A DNA stretch of 64,000 bases from Brachybacterium paraconglomeratum (GCF_003994255.1 NZ_ML133852.1:336520-400519); one strand, 5' to 3'. Positions 8,301 to 17,147 are shown, counted from the stretch's first letter. Numbers and translations: made by a program. Notes: generated by a model not told the origin, from the letters alone.

Positions 8301-8739
8301 CGCCGAGGCGCCGATGCTGCCGGGGATGAGCGATGCGGAGCTCGCCACCGCCGATGCCTGGGCCACCGGGATCACCCTCGCGGACCATCCGATGGCGCTG
8401 GTGCGGGAACGGATGACAGCCGACGGGGTGCTCTCGATCACCGGCACCCGGGAGGCGGAGGACTCCAGCCGGATCCGGGTCGCCGGGGTGATCACTCACC
8501 GCCAGCGCCCCGCGACCGCCGGGAACGTCACCTTCCTCAGCCTCGAGGACGAGACCGGGATCCTCAACGTGGTCTGCTCCCAGGGGTTCTGGGTGCGGCA
8601 CCGGGCCCTGCTGCGCACCGCGCGGGCGATCGTGCTGCGCGGCATCGTCGAGAACCGCACCGGCGCGGTGAACCTCGTCGCCGACGCGGTGGAGCCCCTG
8701 GACCTGGCCGCGGCGGGCCGGTCCAGGGACTTCCAGTAG
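5314..8739 (+). CDS. dnaE2: Error-prone DNA polymerase III alpha subunit DnaE2
   Basis: This 1141-residue C-family polymerase is slightly longer than the usual DnaE2 of about 1080. The N-terminal PHP domain begins at ELHAHSHFSFLDGAS (53-67). The palm has RGSAANSAV, the catalytic PDIDIDI (480-486) and LVKFDLLGLG with the third aspartate near 620. A C-terminal OB fold includes IRVAGVITHRQR. DnaE2 carries out mutagenic translesion synthesis with ImuA'/ImuB after DNA damage. It starts 2 nt after the HEPN gene, so the intact operon would be imuA'-imuB-NTase-HEPN-dnaE2, an unusual interruption. The gene converges tail-to-tail (6 nt) with the YhgE gene, with no room for a separate terminator. Confidence 0.95.
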   Translation: MARWFLGPPAWKDLEAVLSDRPAELVSPPIVVEHTGKQAEDPYRPARHVEYAELHAHSHFSFLDGASSPEDMAIQAARLGLGAIALVDHDGLPGVVQAAKAAAEAGIATVFGAELTLGLEPGAETASSTPVTSAPRTGTPDPEGEHLLVLVRDEAGYRRLSAAIARAHLGSGQKAAPRYRLAELSRIAREGHWLILTGCRKGAVTRAASARLAEGDLEGAAHAAAEQIARLVELFGAGNVAVELIVGGGGEADELHDALAQGARLVRESHGLDAVSLPLVASTNAHYARPSDKRLADTHAALRAGGSLESADPHLASRPAHLRSGEEMAQLLPRYPSAIAQAAQLGRDCALDLRLLAPDLPPFPVPAGHDEASWLVELVEIEGRERYGPRPAPGLPEKIPGAWAQIDHELKVITDLHFPGYFLIVHELVDFCAGEGILAQGRGSAANSAVCYALGITAVEPVGHELLFERFLAPERDGPPDIDIDIASDRREEVIQHVYERYGRENAAQVANVITYRAKLAVRDAARALGYDPGAQDAFAKRIERSFSSLKDADVPDDVVALAQQLRDAPRHLGIHSGGMVLADRPVIEVCPVQWAAMADRSVLQWDKDDCADAGLVKFDLLGLGMLTALDHALKIVAEHHGQHFELRTLPQEDPAVYDMLCAGDSVGVFQVESRAQISTLPRLKPRVFYDLVVEVALIRPGPIQGGSVHPYIRRRAGEEEVTYLHPKLKKSLGRTLGIPLFQEQLMQMVVDVADFTPAQADQLRRAMGSKRSTQKMLELSDALFTGMARHGITGEDAEAIHRKLLAFANYGFPESHAYSFAYLVYASSYLKCHYPAAFTAALLRSQPMGFYSPQSLVADARRHGVLTHGPDVLASRARTDLETDEEHVGYRLETPGEQVQGERAASGPAIRLGLDQVRGISTETAEQIVAERERGGPFASVPNLARRVRLTARQLEALATAGALDRLASSRRQALWAAGAAAQESPDTLPHLAVGAEAPMLPGMSDAELATADAWATGITLADHPMALVRERMTADGVLSITGTREAEDSSRIRVAGVITHRQRPATAGNVTFLSLEDETGILNVVCSQGFWVRHRALLRTARAIVLRGIVENRTGAVNLVADAVEPLDLAAAGRSRDFQ

Positions 8740-8745
8740 GCGCGA

Positions 8746-11493
8746 TCAGGCCGCGGCGGGCACCGCGCCGACGACGCTCACGTGCGAGGAGCGTCGCGCG
8801 ATCCTCGCCGTGCGCGAGGCCGCGAAGGTCACCAGCAGCGACACCGCCGCCCAGGCGAGGATCGCCAGCAGCGTCCCGGTGGTGCTGACCAGGCTGCCGC
8901 CGAGCGCCGCATGGACCAGGCCCTGGGTGACGATCGACAGCGGCATCAGCGAGCCCACCGACTGCAGCAGCGCGGGGGCCGTCTCGACGGGCACGATCCC
9001 CACCAGGGTCACCACCTGCAGCACCATCAGCACGATCGAGGCGATCCGGCCGATCCGGTCGCCGAGCGCCGTCAGCAGCGCCTGGTGCAGCGCCGCGAAC
9101 ATCACCGCGCCCGCGAAGGCGACCACCCCCACCGACAGCGGCGAGACGGGGGAGATCCCGATCGCCGTGAGCACGGCGAGCACCGCGACGGTCTGCACCA
9201 CCGCGATCAGCAGCGCCGGGGCGAGGGAGCGCAGCACCACCTTCCACATCGGCATCGCCCGGTCCAGCAGACGGCGGGACAGGCCCGGCAGCAGCAGGAA
9301 GGTGCCGAAGGCGCCCAGCCACAGCGCGAGCGCGGTGACGAAGGGGAAGGTCGCGGTGTCCGCGCCGTTCGCCTCGTTCTGACGCTCCGCCGCGGTGCCG
9401 ACGGGGGCGGCGGCCATCTCGCTCATCCGCTGCCGCTCGGACTCGCTGTAGGAGGGCACGCCGTCGGCGCCCTCGCGCAGACCGCCCGCCAGCTCGTCGG
9501 AGCCCTCGGCGAGCTGGCCCGAGCCCTCGGCGAGCTCGTCGGTGCCGTCGGCGAGCTCGCCCGCACCGTCGGCGAGCTGCTCGCTGCCGTCGGCGAGCTG
9601 GTCCGCGCCGGTGCCGAGCCGGCCGGCGCCGAGCGCGAGCTCCTCGTTGCCGTCGGCGAGGTCGGAGGCCCCGTCGGCGGCGCCGCGAGTGCCCTCGGCG
9701 AGCTGGTCCGCGCCGGCGGCGAGCTGGTCGACGCCGTTCGCGTACTCGGTGAGCCCGTCGCGCAGACCGGTCACGCCGGTGACGAGCTCGCCGGCGCCGT
9801 CGGCGCTGGCGCGGGCGCCGGTGGCGAGCTGGTTCGCGGACTCGGTGAGGCCCGGGTTCTGGGCGGTGCCGTCTCCGGCGAAGGCCGTCTCGATCCCCTC
9901 GGCATAGGTGACCATGCCCCCGGTGCCCTGGACGAGGCCGGGCTGCTGATCGGTGCCGTTGATGCCGTCCGCGATCTGCTGCACGCCGTCGGCGGCTGCG
10001 GTCGCGCCCTCGCCGACGCCCTGAGCGGTGGCGGCGAGGCCGGGGTTCTGGGCGGTGCCGTCGCCGTCGACGACGGTGTGCAGGCCCGAGCGGGCCTGGT
10101 CGATCCCGTCGACGTAGCCGGACATGCCCGTCGCTTGCTGGCACAGCGCCACGGCCTGGGGGTCCTCGGGATAGCGCTCGGCGAGATCGCAGGCGTTCGC
10201 CTGCATCGAGCCGGGAGCGGGCTCCTCGGCGGAGCCGTCCCCGACGGCGAGAGCCGTCATGCCAGGGTTCTTCGCGGTGCCGTCGCCGTCAAGGGCTGTG
10301 TCCAGCCCGCCGGCGGCCTGGTCGACGCCGTCGGCGTAGGCGACCACGCCCTCGGCGGCCTGGGTGAGGCCGGGCTCGTCCTCGGTGCCGCGGAGCCCGT
10401 CGGCCGCCTGCTGGGCGCCCTGGCCGAGCTCGGTCATGCCCTGGTCCACCTGCCGGGCGGTGGGGGCGAGGCCCGGGTTCTGCTCCGTGCCGTCGCCCGC
10501 GACCGCAGTGCCGGTCTGCTCGACGCCGCCGGCGAACTGCTCGAGGCCGGTGGCGAGCTGGTCGGCGCCGGCCTCGAGGCCGGGGTTCTCGGCGGTGCCG
10601 TCGCCCTCGACCCCGGCGGCGAGCTGCTCGACGCCGGTGAGCAGGCCCGGCTGCCCCTCGGTGCCGCGCATCCCGGTCTGCAGCTCCCCGATGCCGCCGG
10701 CGAGCTCCTCGCTGCCGGTGGCGAGGTCGTCGAGCCCGTCGGCGAGGGTGCGGCTGCCGTCGGCGGCCTGCCAGGTGCCGTCGGCGAAGGTCCACACGCC
10801 GCCCGAGAACTCCCGGGCGCCCTCGGCGGCCTCGGTGCTCCCGTCCGCGAGAGTGCGCGTGCCGCCGGCGAGCTCCTCCGCGCCGTCGGCGAGCTCGGAG
10901 GTGCCCCCGGCGAGCTCCTCGGCCCCGTCGGCCGCATCGGAGAAGCCGTCGCCGAGGTCGTTGAAGCCCACGTAGAGCTGGTCGAGGTACTGCTCCGCCA
11001 TCTGCCCGCCCATGGTGTTCGCCGAGGCCTCGGCGACGGCGGTGCCCACGAGCGCGTTGATCTGGCCGCTCGCGTCGTTGGTGGTGACCTCGAGGATCGC
11101 CCGGGACGCCTCGGGCGTGCCGAGGGTGGCCAGATGCTTCGAGAAGTCCTTCGGGATGATGACGACGGCGGAGTAGCTGCCGTCCTTCAGCCCCTCCTCG
11201 GCGTCCTCCTGGCTGGTCAGCTGCCAGTCGAAGCCGGTGGTCTCCGGGGCGTCCTGCCCCTCGACGGTGCCGGGCTGGGTGAGGGAGCCGGCGAGCAGGC
11301 GGCCGAAGGGCACGGTCTGCGTCTCCCCGTCCGCGTCGGTCACCTCCGCGCCCTCGTCGAGGTTGACCACGGCGGCGGGCACGGCGTCGAGCCGGTCCAC
11401 GCGGCCGCTGAGCGCCCACATGCCCAGCGCCGCCACGAGCAGGGGCAGCACCAGGACGACGATCAACGTGCGGGGGTGGGCGAGGCGCTTCAT
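8746..11493 (-). CDS. YhgE/Pip-family membrane protein with long repeat-rich ectodomain
   Basis: This 915-residue protein has an N-terminal membrane segment (TLIVVLVLPLLVAALGMWAL), a conserved YhgE/Pip N-domain, a long extracellular region and about five to six C-terminal membrane segments (ABC-2-permease-like). The ectodomain consists of many short repeats of the ELADGAEELAGGT type plus five spaced GDGT-x-x-NPGL/M cassettes, which I do not recall from standard YhgE proteins. ATG 11493 overlaps the stop of the upstream MMPL gene by ATGA, so the two are coupled. Proteins of this family include the phage-infection protein Pip of lactococci and subunits associated with type VII secretion. Here a membrane export or cell-envelope role with the MMPL protein is inferred. 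Confidence 0.85.
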   Translation of the reverse strand: MKRLAHPRTLIVVLVLPLLVAALGMWALSGRVDRLDAVPAAVVNLDEGAEVTDADGETQTVPFGRLLAGSLTQPGTVEGQDAPETTGFDWQLTSQEDAEEGLKDGSYSAVVIIPKDFSKHLATLGTPEASRAILEVTTNDASGQINALVGTAVAEASANTMGGQMAEQYLDQLYVGFNDLGDGFSDAADGAEELAGGTSELADGAEELAGGTRTLADGSTEAAEGAREFSGGVWTFADGTWQAADGSRTLADGLDDLATGSEELAGGIGELQTGMRGTEGQPGLLTGVEQLAAGVEGDGTAENPGLEAGADQLATGLEQFAGGVEQTGTAVAGDGTEQNPGLAPTARQVDQGMTELGQGAQQAADGLRGTEDEPGLTQAAEGVVAYADGVDQAAGGLDTALDGDGTAKNPGMTALAVGDGSAEEPAPGSMQANACDLAERYPEDPQAVALCQQATGMSGYVDGIDQARSGLHTVVDGDGTAQNPGLAATAQGVGEGATAAADGVQQIADGINGTDQQPGLVQGTGGMVTYAEGIETAFAGDGTAQNPGLTESANQLATGARASADGAGELVTGVTGLRDGLTEYANGVDQLAAGADQLAEGTRGAADGASDLADGNEELALGAGRLGTGADQLADGSEQLADGAGELADGTDELAEGSGQLAEGSDELAGGLREGADGVPSYSESERQRMSEMAAAPVGTAAERQNEANGADTATFPFVTALALWLGAFGTFLLLPGLSRRLLDRAMPMWKVVLRSLAPALLIAVVQTVAVLAVLTAIGISPVSPLSVGVVAFAGAVMFAALHQALLTALGDRIGRIASIVLMVLQVVTLVGIVPVETAPALLQSVGSLMPLSIVTQGLVHAALGGSLVSTTGTLLAILAWAAVSLLVTFAASRTARIARRSSHVSVVGAVPAAA

Positions 11494-14255
11494 GCGAGAG
11501 CTCCTTCGGGGGTCTGTGCGGTGGAGCGCTGGACGGAGAGGGCGAGCATGCGGCGCGGGTCCCGCAGGGTCGCGTGGAGGCGGCGCTCGGCGTCGGTGGC
11601 GTGCTCGGCGCGGGAGCCGACCACGATCGTGGCCCCGCGGGCGAGGAGCGCGTCGATCCGCTCGACGAGCGTGTCGTCGACGGACACGGCGGCGTGGGCG
11701 AGGTCCTCGAGCTCCCCGATCACGATCACGGAGCGGCCGACACGTCGGCCGTCGATCTGCTCGAGCCGCCGGGCCACCGGGGCGTCCGCGCCGATCCAGT
11801 GGGCCTGGGCCTGCACGGCCCCGATGTCGTCGGGGGAGAGCCGGTCGTGCACGGCGAGGACGCCGGAGACGGGGGCGACGCGGCCTGCGACGAGGCCGAG
11901 GAAGGTCGCGCGGGCGGCGCTGTCGGGGGCGCGGACCACCAGCAGGGAGCCGGGGGCGACCGCGCCGGTGAGCGGGCCGAGGGTCCCCTTCTCGCCGAGC
12001 AGGGGAGCGACCGCGTCCTCGAGGCGCAGCGAGTGCACGCCGTGCTCCTCGGTCCAGCGACGGTGCTCGAGCACCCCGGCCAGACCCTCGCCCTCGACGT
12101 CGACCGTGGGCAGGAGGCGGTTCAGCCAGCGCGGCAGCCACCAGGCGTGCCGGCCCAGCAGCGCGAGCACCGCGGGCACGAAGGTCATCCGCACCACGAA
12201 GGCGTCCACCAGCACGCCCACGGCGAGCGCCACCGCGATCGGCTGCAGCATGAACCACCCCGAGGTCACGAAGCCCGCGAACACGGAGACCATGATCAGC
12301 GCGGCGGCGGTGACGACGGGGGCGTTGGCGGTGAAGCCGCGCTCGATCGAGTGCTTCGCGTCGCCGGTGTGCACGAACTCCTCGCGCATGCGGGAGACGA
12401 GGAAGACCTCGTAGTCCATCGCGAGCCCGAACAGCACGCCCATCACCATGATCGGCATGAAGGAGACGACCGGCCCGTTGACGTCCACGAACAGCGGCCC
12501 GTTGAACCAGCCGTACTCGAAAACCATCGAGGTGACGCCGAAGGCCGCGGCGACCGAGAAGAGATAGCCGACCGACGCCTTCAGCGGCACCCACAGGGAG
12601 CGGAAGACGAGCGTCAGCAGGATCAGGGACAGGCCGACGACGAACAGCGCGAAGGGCAGCAGCGCGGCGGAGAGCTTGTCGGTGACGTCGATGCCGATCG
12701 CGGTCGCGCCGGTGACGGTGACGTCGGAGATCGAGAGGTCCTGCTCCCAGCCGTCGGCGCTGTCGCGCAGATCGGCGACGAGGTCCTTGGTGGACTGCTC
12801 GGTGGGTCCGCCCTCGGGGATCACGACCACCACGGCCATGTCGGCGCCCTGGTTGGGGGTCGCCAGCTGGATCTCCTTGACGTGGTCGAGCTCGGAGATG
12901 TCGCTCTCGAGCTCGTCGACGACGGCGAGCGGATCGGTGGTGTTGATGATGTCGGCGGTGACCAGCAGCGGGCCGTTGTAGCCGGGGCCGAACTCCTCGG
13001 AGACGAGGGCGTAGGTGTCGCGCGCATCGGTGCCGACGGGCTCGGTGCCCAGGTCCGGCAGGGCCAGCTCGAGGTCCTTGATCGGGATCGCGAGCGCGCC
13101 GACGCCGATCACGACCGCCAGGATCGTCAGCGCCGGCACCTTGGTCACCAGGCGCACCCAGGCGCGGCCGAAGGAGCGGCGGGGGCGCTGCGCGGGGTCC
13201 GGCTCGGGCAGGGCGCCCTCGTTCTCGGCCATCAGGCGCCGGATCCTGCGGGGCCGCAGCCGCTCGCCGAGGATGCCCATCAGCGCCGGCAGCATGGTCA
13301 GCGCCACCACGACGGACAGCGCCACCGTGGCGGCCGCGGCGACGCCCATCACGGTGAGGAAGGGGATGCCGGTGATGAACAGGCCCACCAGCGCGATGAT
13401 CACGGTGAGGCCGGCGAAGATGACGGCGCTGCCGGAGGTGGCCAGGGACTTGCCGATCGACTCGTGCACGTCGTCGCCGTGGGCGAGCTGGTCGCGGTGC
13501 CTCGAGAGGATGAACAGCGCGTAGTCGATGCCGACGGCGAGGCCGAGCATCGCGCCCAGCGCGGTGGTGACCGAGGGGATGTCGACCCCGGCAGAGAGCG
13601 CGACCAGCGCCAGCATCGACACGCCCACGCCGACGATCGCGGTGACGATCGGGATGAAGGCGGGGATCAGGGACCGGAACACGATCGCGAGGATGATCAG
13701 GGCGGCGATGATGCCGAAGACCTCGCCGGCGCCGAAGGGAACCTCCGCGCTCTGCAGCACCTGCCCGCCGAGGTGCGTCTCCAGGCTCGGCGTGCCCGCC
13801 TCCTCCACGATCGAGCGGATCTCCTCGACGGAGCTCTCGGGGAAGGCGCCGGTCTGCCCCTCCATCTGGAACTGGGCGATGATCGCGGTGTCGTCGTCGG
13901 TGCGCGTGCCGGGGGAGAGGTCGTCGAAGGGGGAGGGGGCGGCCGCGACGCCCTCGACCTCGGCGATGTCCTCCATGAGCGCGTCGATCTCGTCCTGGTG
14001 CTGGTCGACGCTCGAGCCGTCCTCGGTCACCAGCACGACCTGCCCGGCGGTGCCGCCCATCTCGGGGAAGCGGTTGGCGAGGGTGTCGATGCCGCGCTGC
14101 CCCTCGGTGCCGGGGATCTCGATGTCGGCGGTGAAGGTGCCGCCGAGGCCGACGGCGAGGCCGCCGACGATCACCAGCAGGGCGACCCAGGCGCCGACGA
14201 TCTTCCAGCGCAGGGAGGCCATCAGAAGGCCCAGACGGTACAGGGACGAGGACAC
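11490..14255 (-). CDS. MMPL-family transporter with C-terminal degenerate ABC-ATPase-like domain
   Basis: This 921-residue RND-superfamily MMPL protein has two sets of membrane segments and the paired motifs GIDYALFILSRHRDQ and AMDYEVFLVSRMREEF that carry the proton-relay Asp-Tyr. GTG 14255 is chosen over an in-frame upstream ATG because GGAGG lies 4 nt ahead of it. From about residue 717 to the end there is an extra soluble domain whose order resembles an ABC ATPase (LEDAVAPLLGEKGTLGPL, a P-loop position reading RAPDSAARATFL, then GRVAPVSGVLAVHDRL and a late GATIVVGSRAE). The Walker A lysine is absent. Proton-driven export of a lipid or drug-like substrate is the family expectation. It is cotranscribed with the YhgE gene and probably repressed by the divergent TetR protein. 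Confidence 0.88.
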   Translation of the reverse strand: MSSSLYRLGLLMASLRWKIVGAWVALLVIVGGLAVGLGGTFTADIEIPGTEGQRGIDTLANRFPEMGGTAGQVVLVTEDGSSVDQHQDEIDALMEDIAEVEGVAAAPSPFDDLSPGTRTDDDTAIIAQFQMEGQTGAFPESSVEEIRSIVEEAGTPSLETHLGGQVLQSAEVPFGAGEVFGIIAALIILAIVFRSLIPAFIPIVTAIVGVGVSMLALVALSAGVDIPSVTTALGAMLGLAVGIDYALFILSRHRDQLAHGDDVHESIGKSLATSGSAVIFAGLTVIIALVGLFITGIPFLTVMGVAAAATVALSVVVALTMLPALMGILGERLRPRRIRRLMAENEGALPEPDPAQRPRRSFGRAWVRLVTKVPALTILAVVIGVGALAIPIKDLELALPDLGTEPVGTDARDTYALVSEEFGPGYNGPLLVTADIINTTDPLAVVDELESDISELDHVKEIQLATPNQGADMAVVVVIPEGGPTEQSTKDLVADLRDSADGWEQDLSISDVTVTGATAIGIDVTDKLSAALLPFALFVVGLSLILLTLVFRSLWVPLKASVGYLFSVAAAFGVTSMVFEYGWFNGPLFVDVNGPVVSFMPIMVMGVLFGLAMDYEVFLVSRMREEFVHTGDAKHSIERGFTANAPVVTAAALIMVSVFAGFVTSGWFMLQPIAVALAVGVLVDAFVVRMTFVPAVLALLGRHAWWLPRWLNRLLPTVDVEGEGLAGVLEHRRWTEEHGVHSLRLEDAVAPLLGEKGTLGPLTGAVAPGSLLVVRAPDSAARATFLGLVAGRVAPVSGVLAVHDRLSPDDIGAVQAQAHWIGADAPVARRLEQIDGRRVGRSVIVIGELEDLAHAAVSVDDTLVERIDALLARGATIVVGSRAEHATDAERRLHATLRDPRRMLALSVQRSTAQTPEGALA

Positions 14256-14319
14256 GCGGCCTCCAGGACGAGCTCGGCACGAGGACGACGACGGACCCCT
14301 GCCCGAGACGTCCGCGAAT

Positions 14320-14339
14320 TCGATACGAAGATGTATCGA
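14320..14339. promoter_or_regulatory. Palindromic operator between MMPL and TetR genes
   Basis: TCGATAC-N6-GTATCGA is a perfect 7-bp inverted repeat in a lower-GC patch of the divergent intergenic region. A partly overlapping GATAGTATCG follows at 14343-14352. TetR proteins usually bind such sites in the promoter they share with their target, so it likely represses both the MMPL-YhgE operon and the regulator gene. Binding is inferred. Confidence 0.65.
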
Positions 14340-14419
14340 TGGGATAGTATCGGGCTCGCCGCACCCCTTCAATGGGCGTCACCGCGCGAGACGTCCGTCA
14401 GTCGCGCATCCGAGGAGCC

Positions 14420-15085
14420 ATGACCGATCTGTTCGAGCCGCTGCCCGAGTCGGCGGGCACGCGACGCAAGGAGAACACCCGCGCCAAGCTCGTGCGCGCC
14501 TCGCTGGACGTCTTCGTCGAGAAGGGCATCGACGGCGTGACCGTCGACGACCTGGTGAAGGCGGCCGGCTTCACGCGCGGGGCCTTCTATTCGAACTTCT
14601 CCAGCAAGGAGGAGGTGTTCATCGCCCTGTTCGACGAGGTGACCGCCGAGCTCATGGCGATCGCGAACAGCTCCGTGGAGAGCGCGGTCGCGGACGTCGG
14701 GGCGGACGAGAGCTGCTCGATCCTCGAGGCCGACGACGCGCAGGTGATGCTCGCGGTGTTCGAGGGGATCCGCCCCTTCGGCCGCCAGTGGTACCTGCTG
14801 TACTCCGACGCGATCGCCCGCTCCCTGCGCGACGAGGCCCTCCGCGCGGAGCTCGCCGAGCAGCGGGAGCGGATGCGGAACCAGATCGGAGCGCTCCTGG
14901 CCACACGCCTGGAGGCCTCGGGGGAGCGGGCGCTGCTGCCCGTCGAGGACCTCGCCCAGCTGCTGATGGGCATCTTCATCGACCTGCTCGTGCGCGAGCA
15001 GCTGGAAGGACGGGACGTCACCCAGCTCGCGGCGACCACCATCCTGGGCACCCTGCGGGCCTTCATCGCCCCGAAGACGGACTGA
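14420..15085 (+). CDS. TetR/AcrR-family transcriptional repressor
   Basis: This 221-residue protein has an N-terminal TetR helix-turn-helix at about 20-65 (KLVRASLDVFVEKG, VTVDDLVKAAGFTRGAFYSN, FSSKEEVF). The C-terminal helical ligand domain is typical in length. ATG 14420 is preferred over ATG 14372 because GAGGAG precedes it by 3 nt and the family HTH normally starts within the first 25 residues. It is divergent from the MMPL/YhgE operon with a palindromic operator between them, so local repression is the likely job. The ligand is unknown, possibly an exported compound. Confidence 0.9.
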   Translation: MTDLFEPLPESAGTRRKENTRAKLVRASLDVFVEKGIDGVTVDDLVKAAGFTRGAFYSNFSSKEEVFIALFDEVTAELMAIANSSVESAVADVGADESCSILEADDAQVMLAVFEGIRPFGRQWYLLYSDAIARSLRDEALRAELAEQRERMRNQIGALLATRLEASGERALLPVEDLAQLLMGIFIDLLVREQLEGRDVTQLAATTILGTLRAFIAPKTD

Positions 15086-15248
15086 CCGCTTCGCAGCACT
15101 GCGCACTTTCCGCCCGTTTCGCCGCGACACGCCGGAACAGGAGCGGGCGGTGGCGCGGTCCCGGGGGACCCCTCTACGGTGGACCCGGTGTGATCCCCGT
15201 CGCACTCTTCCTCGCAGTGCAGCTGTCCCCTTCCCCAGGAGCTTCCCC

Positions 15249-16052
15249 ATGTCGTCCTACCGTCCCCGCCATCTCGCCCCGCCCGCCCCGACCGCCGGCC
15301 CCGCCTCGGGAGCCTCCCGCCGCAGCGTGCTGCGCGGCGGAGCCGTCGGCGCCATGGCGCTCGGCACCGGCACCGCCGCCCTCGCCGCACCCGCCGCGCA
15401 GGCCGCCGGCATCTACGGCCAGGACGTCTCCGGCTGGCAGGGGGAGGTCGACTGGGCCGCCCAGGCCGCGGCCGGCTCCCGCTTCGCCTACGTCAAGGCC
15501 ACCGAGGGCCGCTCCTACCGCAGCCCCGCCTTCTCCCACCAGTACACCGGCGCCGGCGGCGCAGGGCTCGTGCGCGGCGGCTACCACTTCGCCCGCCCCG
15601 ACTCCGGTGGCCCCGAGGAGCAGGTGGACTTCTTCCTGAACAACGGCGGCGGCTGGACCGGCGACGGGATCACGCTGCCGGGCATGGTCGACTTCGAGGC
15701 CTACTCCGGGCTCCCGCGGAACTACGGGCTCGGCCAGCAGGAGATGCGGGACTGGATCTCCGCCTTCTCGATCCGCTATCGGGACCAGGCCGGGCGCCGC
15801 CCGGTGATCTACACCAACCTGCACTGGTGGAACGACGTGGTGGGGGACTGGACCCCGACGAACTCGCCGCTCTTCCTCGCCTCCTACAGCTCCTCCCGTC
15901 CCAGCACCCTGCCGGGCCGCTGGTGGGGCTGGGAGCTGTGGCAGTACTCCGACTCCGGCCCCTTCGCCGGCGACTCCAACCTCTGGTACGGCAGCGAGAG
16001 CCAGTTCGAGAGCTTCGTCGCCGACGCGGACTACGACGCCGCCGGCATCTGA
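15249..16052 (+). CDS. Secreted GH25 lysozyme (muramidase)
   Basis: This 267-residue protein starts with a twin-arginine signal (SRRSVLRGGAVGAMALG, cleavage probably after AAQAA), so it is exported folded. The mature part is a compact GH25 domain beginning IYGQDVSGWQGEVDW, with RFAYVKATEG, GGYHFARP and the catalytic-type MVDFEAYSG (Asp and Glu in DFE). It lacks a cell-wall-binding repeat. ATG 15249 has an AGGAG 8 nt upstream. GH25 enzymes cleave the MurNAc-GlcNAc bond of peptidoglycan; a role in wall turnover or competition is inferred. It is monocistronic, followed by a strong hairpin. Confidence 0.9.
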   Translation: MSSYRPRHLAPPAPTAGPASGASRRSVLRGGAVGAMALGTGTAALAAPAAQAAGIYGQDVSGWQGEVDWAAQAAAGSRFAYVKATEGRSYRSPAFSHQYTGAGGAGLVRGGYHFARPDSGGPEEQVDFFLNNGGGWTGDGITLPGMVDFEAYSGLPRNYGLGQQEMRDWISAFSIRYRDQAGRRPVIYTNLHWWNDVVGDWTPTNSPLFLASYSSSRPSTLPGRWWGWELWQYSDSGPFAGDSNLWYGSESQFESFVADADYDAAGI

Positions 16053-16100
16053 CACCGCCGACGTACTCGCCTCCCGGCGAGTCCCCGTCGGCCCCCGCGC

Positions 16101-16132
16101 CGCCCCGTCCGGTCCCGTGACCGGTCGGGGCG
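16101..16132 (+). terminator. Hairpin after the GH25 lysozyme gene
   Basis: A 14-bp stem with one mismatch (CGCCCCGTCCGGTC paired with GACCGGTCGGGGCG) and a CCGT loop lies 49 nt after the stop. There is no T-tract, as is common in high-GC actinobacteria. Confidence 0.6.
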
Positions 16133-16157
16133 GCGCCGTGCTGTGTACCCTTCCCCG

Positions 16158-16925
16158 GTGACTGCTGAACAGAACCGCACCGCCCCCGCCCCACCGTCTG
16201 GACGCCCGGCCGGCGCCGTCTACGCCGACCGGGGCTCCTCCCACTTCGACATCCTCCTGGCCGCCATGGTCACGGTCGTGATCCTCTCCGGCATCGGAGC
16301 CGCCAAGGGCGTCAGCTTCGGCGACGTGCCCGGCACCGGGTTCGAGATCATCACCGACGGCGGCTTCTTCCTCTTCCCCCTCGCCTACGTGCTCGGCGAC
16401 ATCATCACCGAGCTGTACGGCCCCCGCAGCGCCCGCCGCGCCATCCTCACCTCCTTCGCCGTGAGCATCCTCGCCTCGCTCAGCTACCAGGTGATCATCG
16501 CGCTGCCGCCCTTCCCCGACGAGTACGGCCTCGCCAAGCAGGAGGCCCTCGAGCTCGCCCTCGGGCCGGTCTGGATCGTCGTGCTCGCGGGCCTCGCCGG
16601 CTTCCTCGCCGGGCAGACCCTGAACTCCCTGGTCGTCTCCCGCATGAAGCGCCGGATGGGGGAGCGGGGCCTGATCGCGCGCCTGTTCACCTCGAGCGGC
16701 CTCGGCGAGCTCGTGGACACGATCATCTTCTGCGCCATCGCCTCGGTCGCGATCGGCATCACCACCTTCGAGCAGTACGTGGAGTACACCGTGCTCGGCG
16801 TGCTCTACAAGGTGCTCGTCCAGTACGCGATGATCCCGGTGACCTCCGCGGTGATCCGCTGGCTGAAGCGCACGGACCCCACCTATCAGCGACGGCTGGC
16901 GGAGCAGGGGACGGGCGCGGCCTGA
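16158..16925 (+). CDS. Queuosine precursor transporter (YhhQ/VUT family)
   Basis: This 255-residue membrane protein has about six membrane segments. Family features include GGFFLFPLAYVLGDIITELYGP near the second segment and a late SSGLGELVDTIIFCAIA stretch. YhhQ-type proteins import preQ0/preQ1 for tRNA queuosine; no queuosine enzymes are in this window, so the substrate is by homology only. GTG 16158 is chosen because TACCCT at 16146-16151 leaves exactly 6 nt to it and no Shine-Dalgarno is present, fitting a leaderless mRNA. It stands alone between the lysozyme terminator and the CPBP gene. Confidence 0.85.
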   Translation: MTAEQNRTAPAPPSGRPAGAVYADRGSSHFDILLAAMVTVVILSGIGAAKGVSFGDVPGTGFEIITDGGFFLFPLAYVLGDIITELYGPRSARRAILTSFAVSILASLSYQVIIALPPFPDEYGLAKQEALELALGPVWIVVLAGLAGFLAGQTLNSLVVSRMKRRMGERGLIARLFTSSGLGELVDTIIFCAIASVAIGITTFEQYVEYTVLGVLYKVLVQYAMIPVTSAVIRWLKRTDPTYQRRLAEQGTGAA

Positions 16926-17147
16926 GCGACCGTCCCGCGCCGCCCGGTGGACCGCGGCGATCGTCGGCCCCGCCCGGAGGCTCGTGCTCGCCGGGTCCTC
17001 GCCGAGGGGTGCAGCGGCCGGCCGACCTGCGGCCCTCGTCCCGCCCGACGAAGGTCACGGGCGGCGCCCGAGGGCTCGACGATGGTCGGCCGAGGCGCCG
17101 ACGAAGCGGCACTTCCTCGGCGGTGCGAGGGCGGGGAGGGTGGTCCC

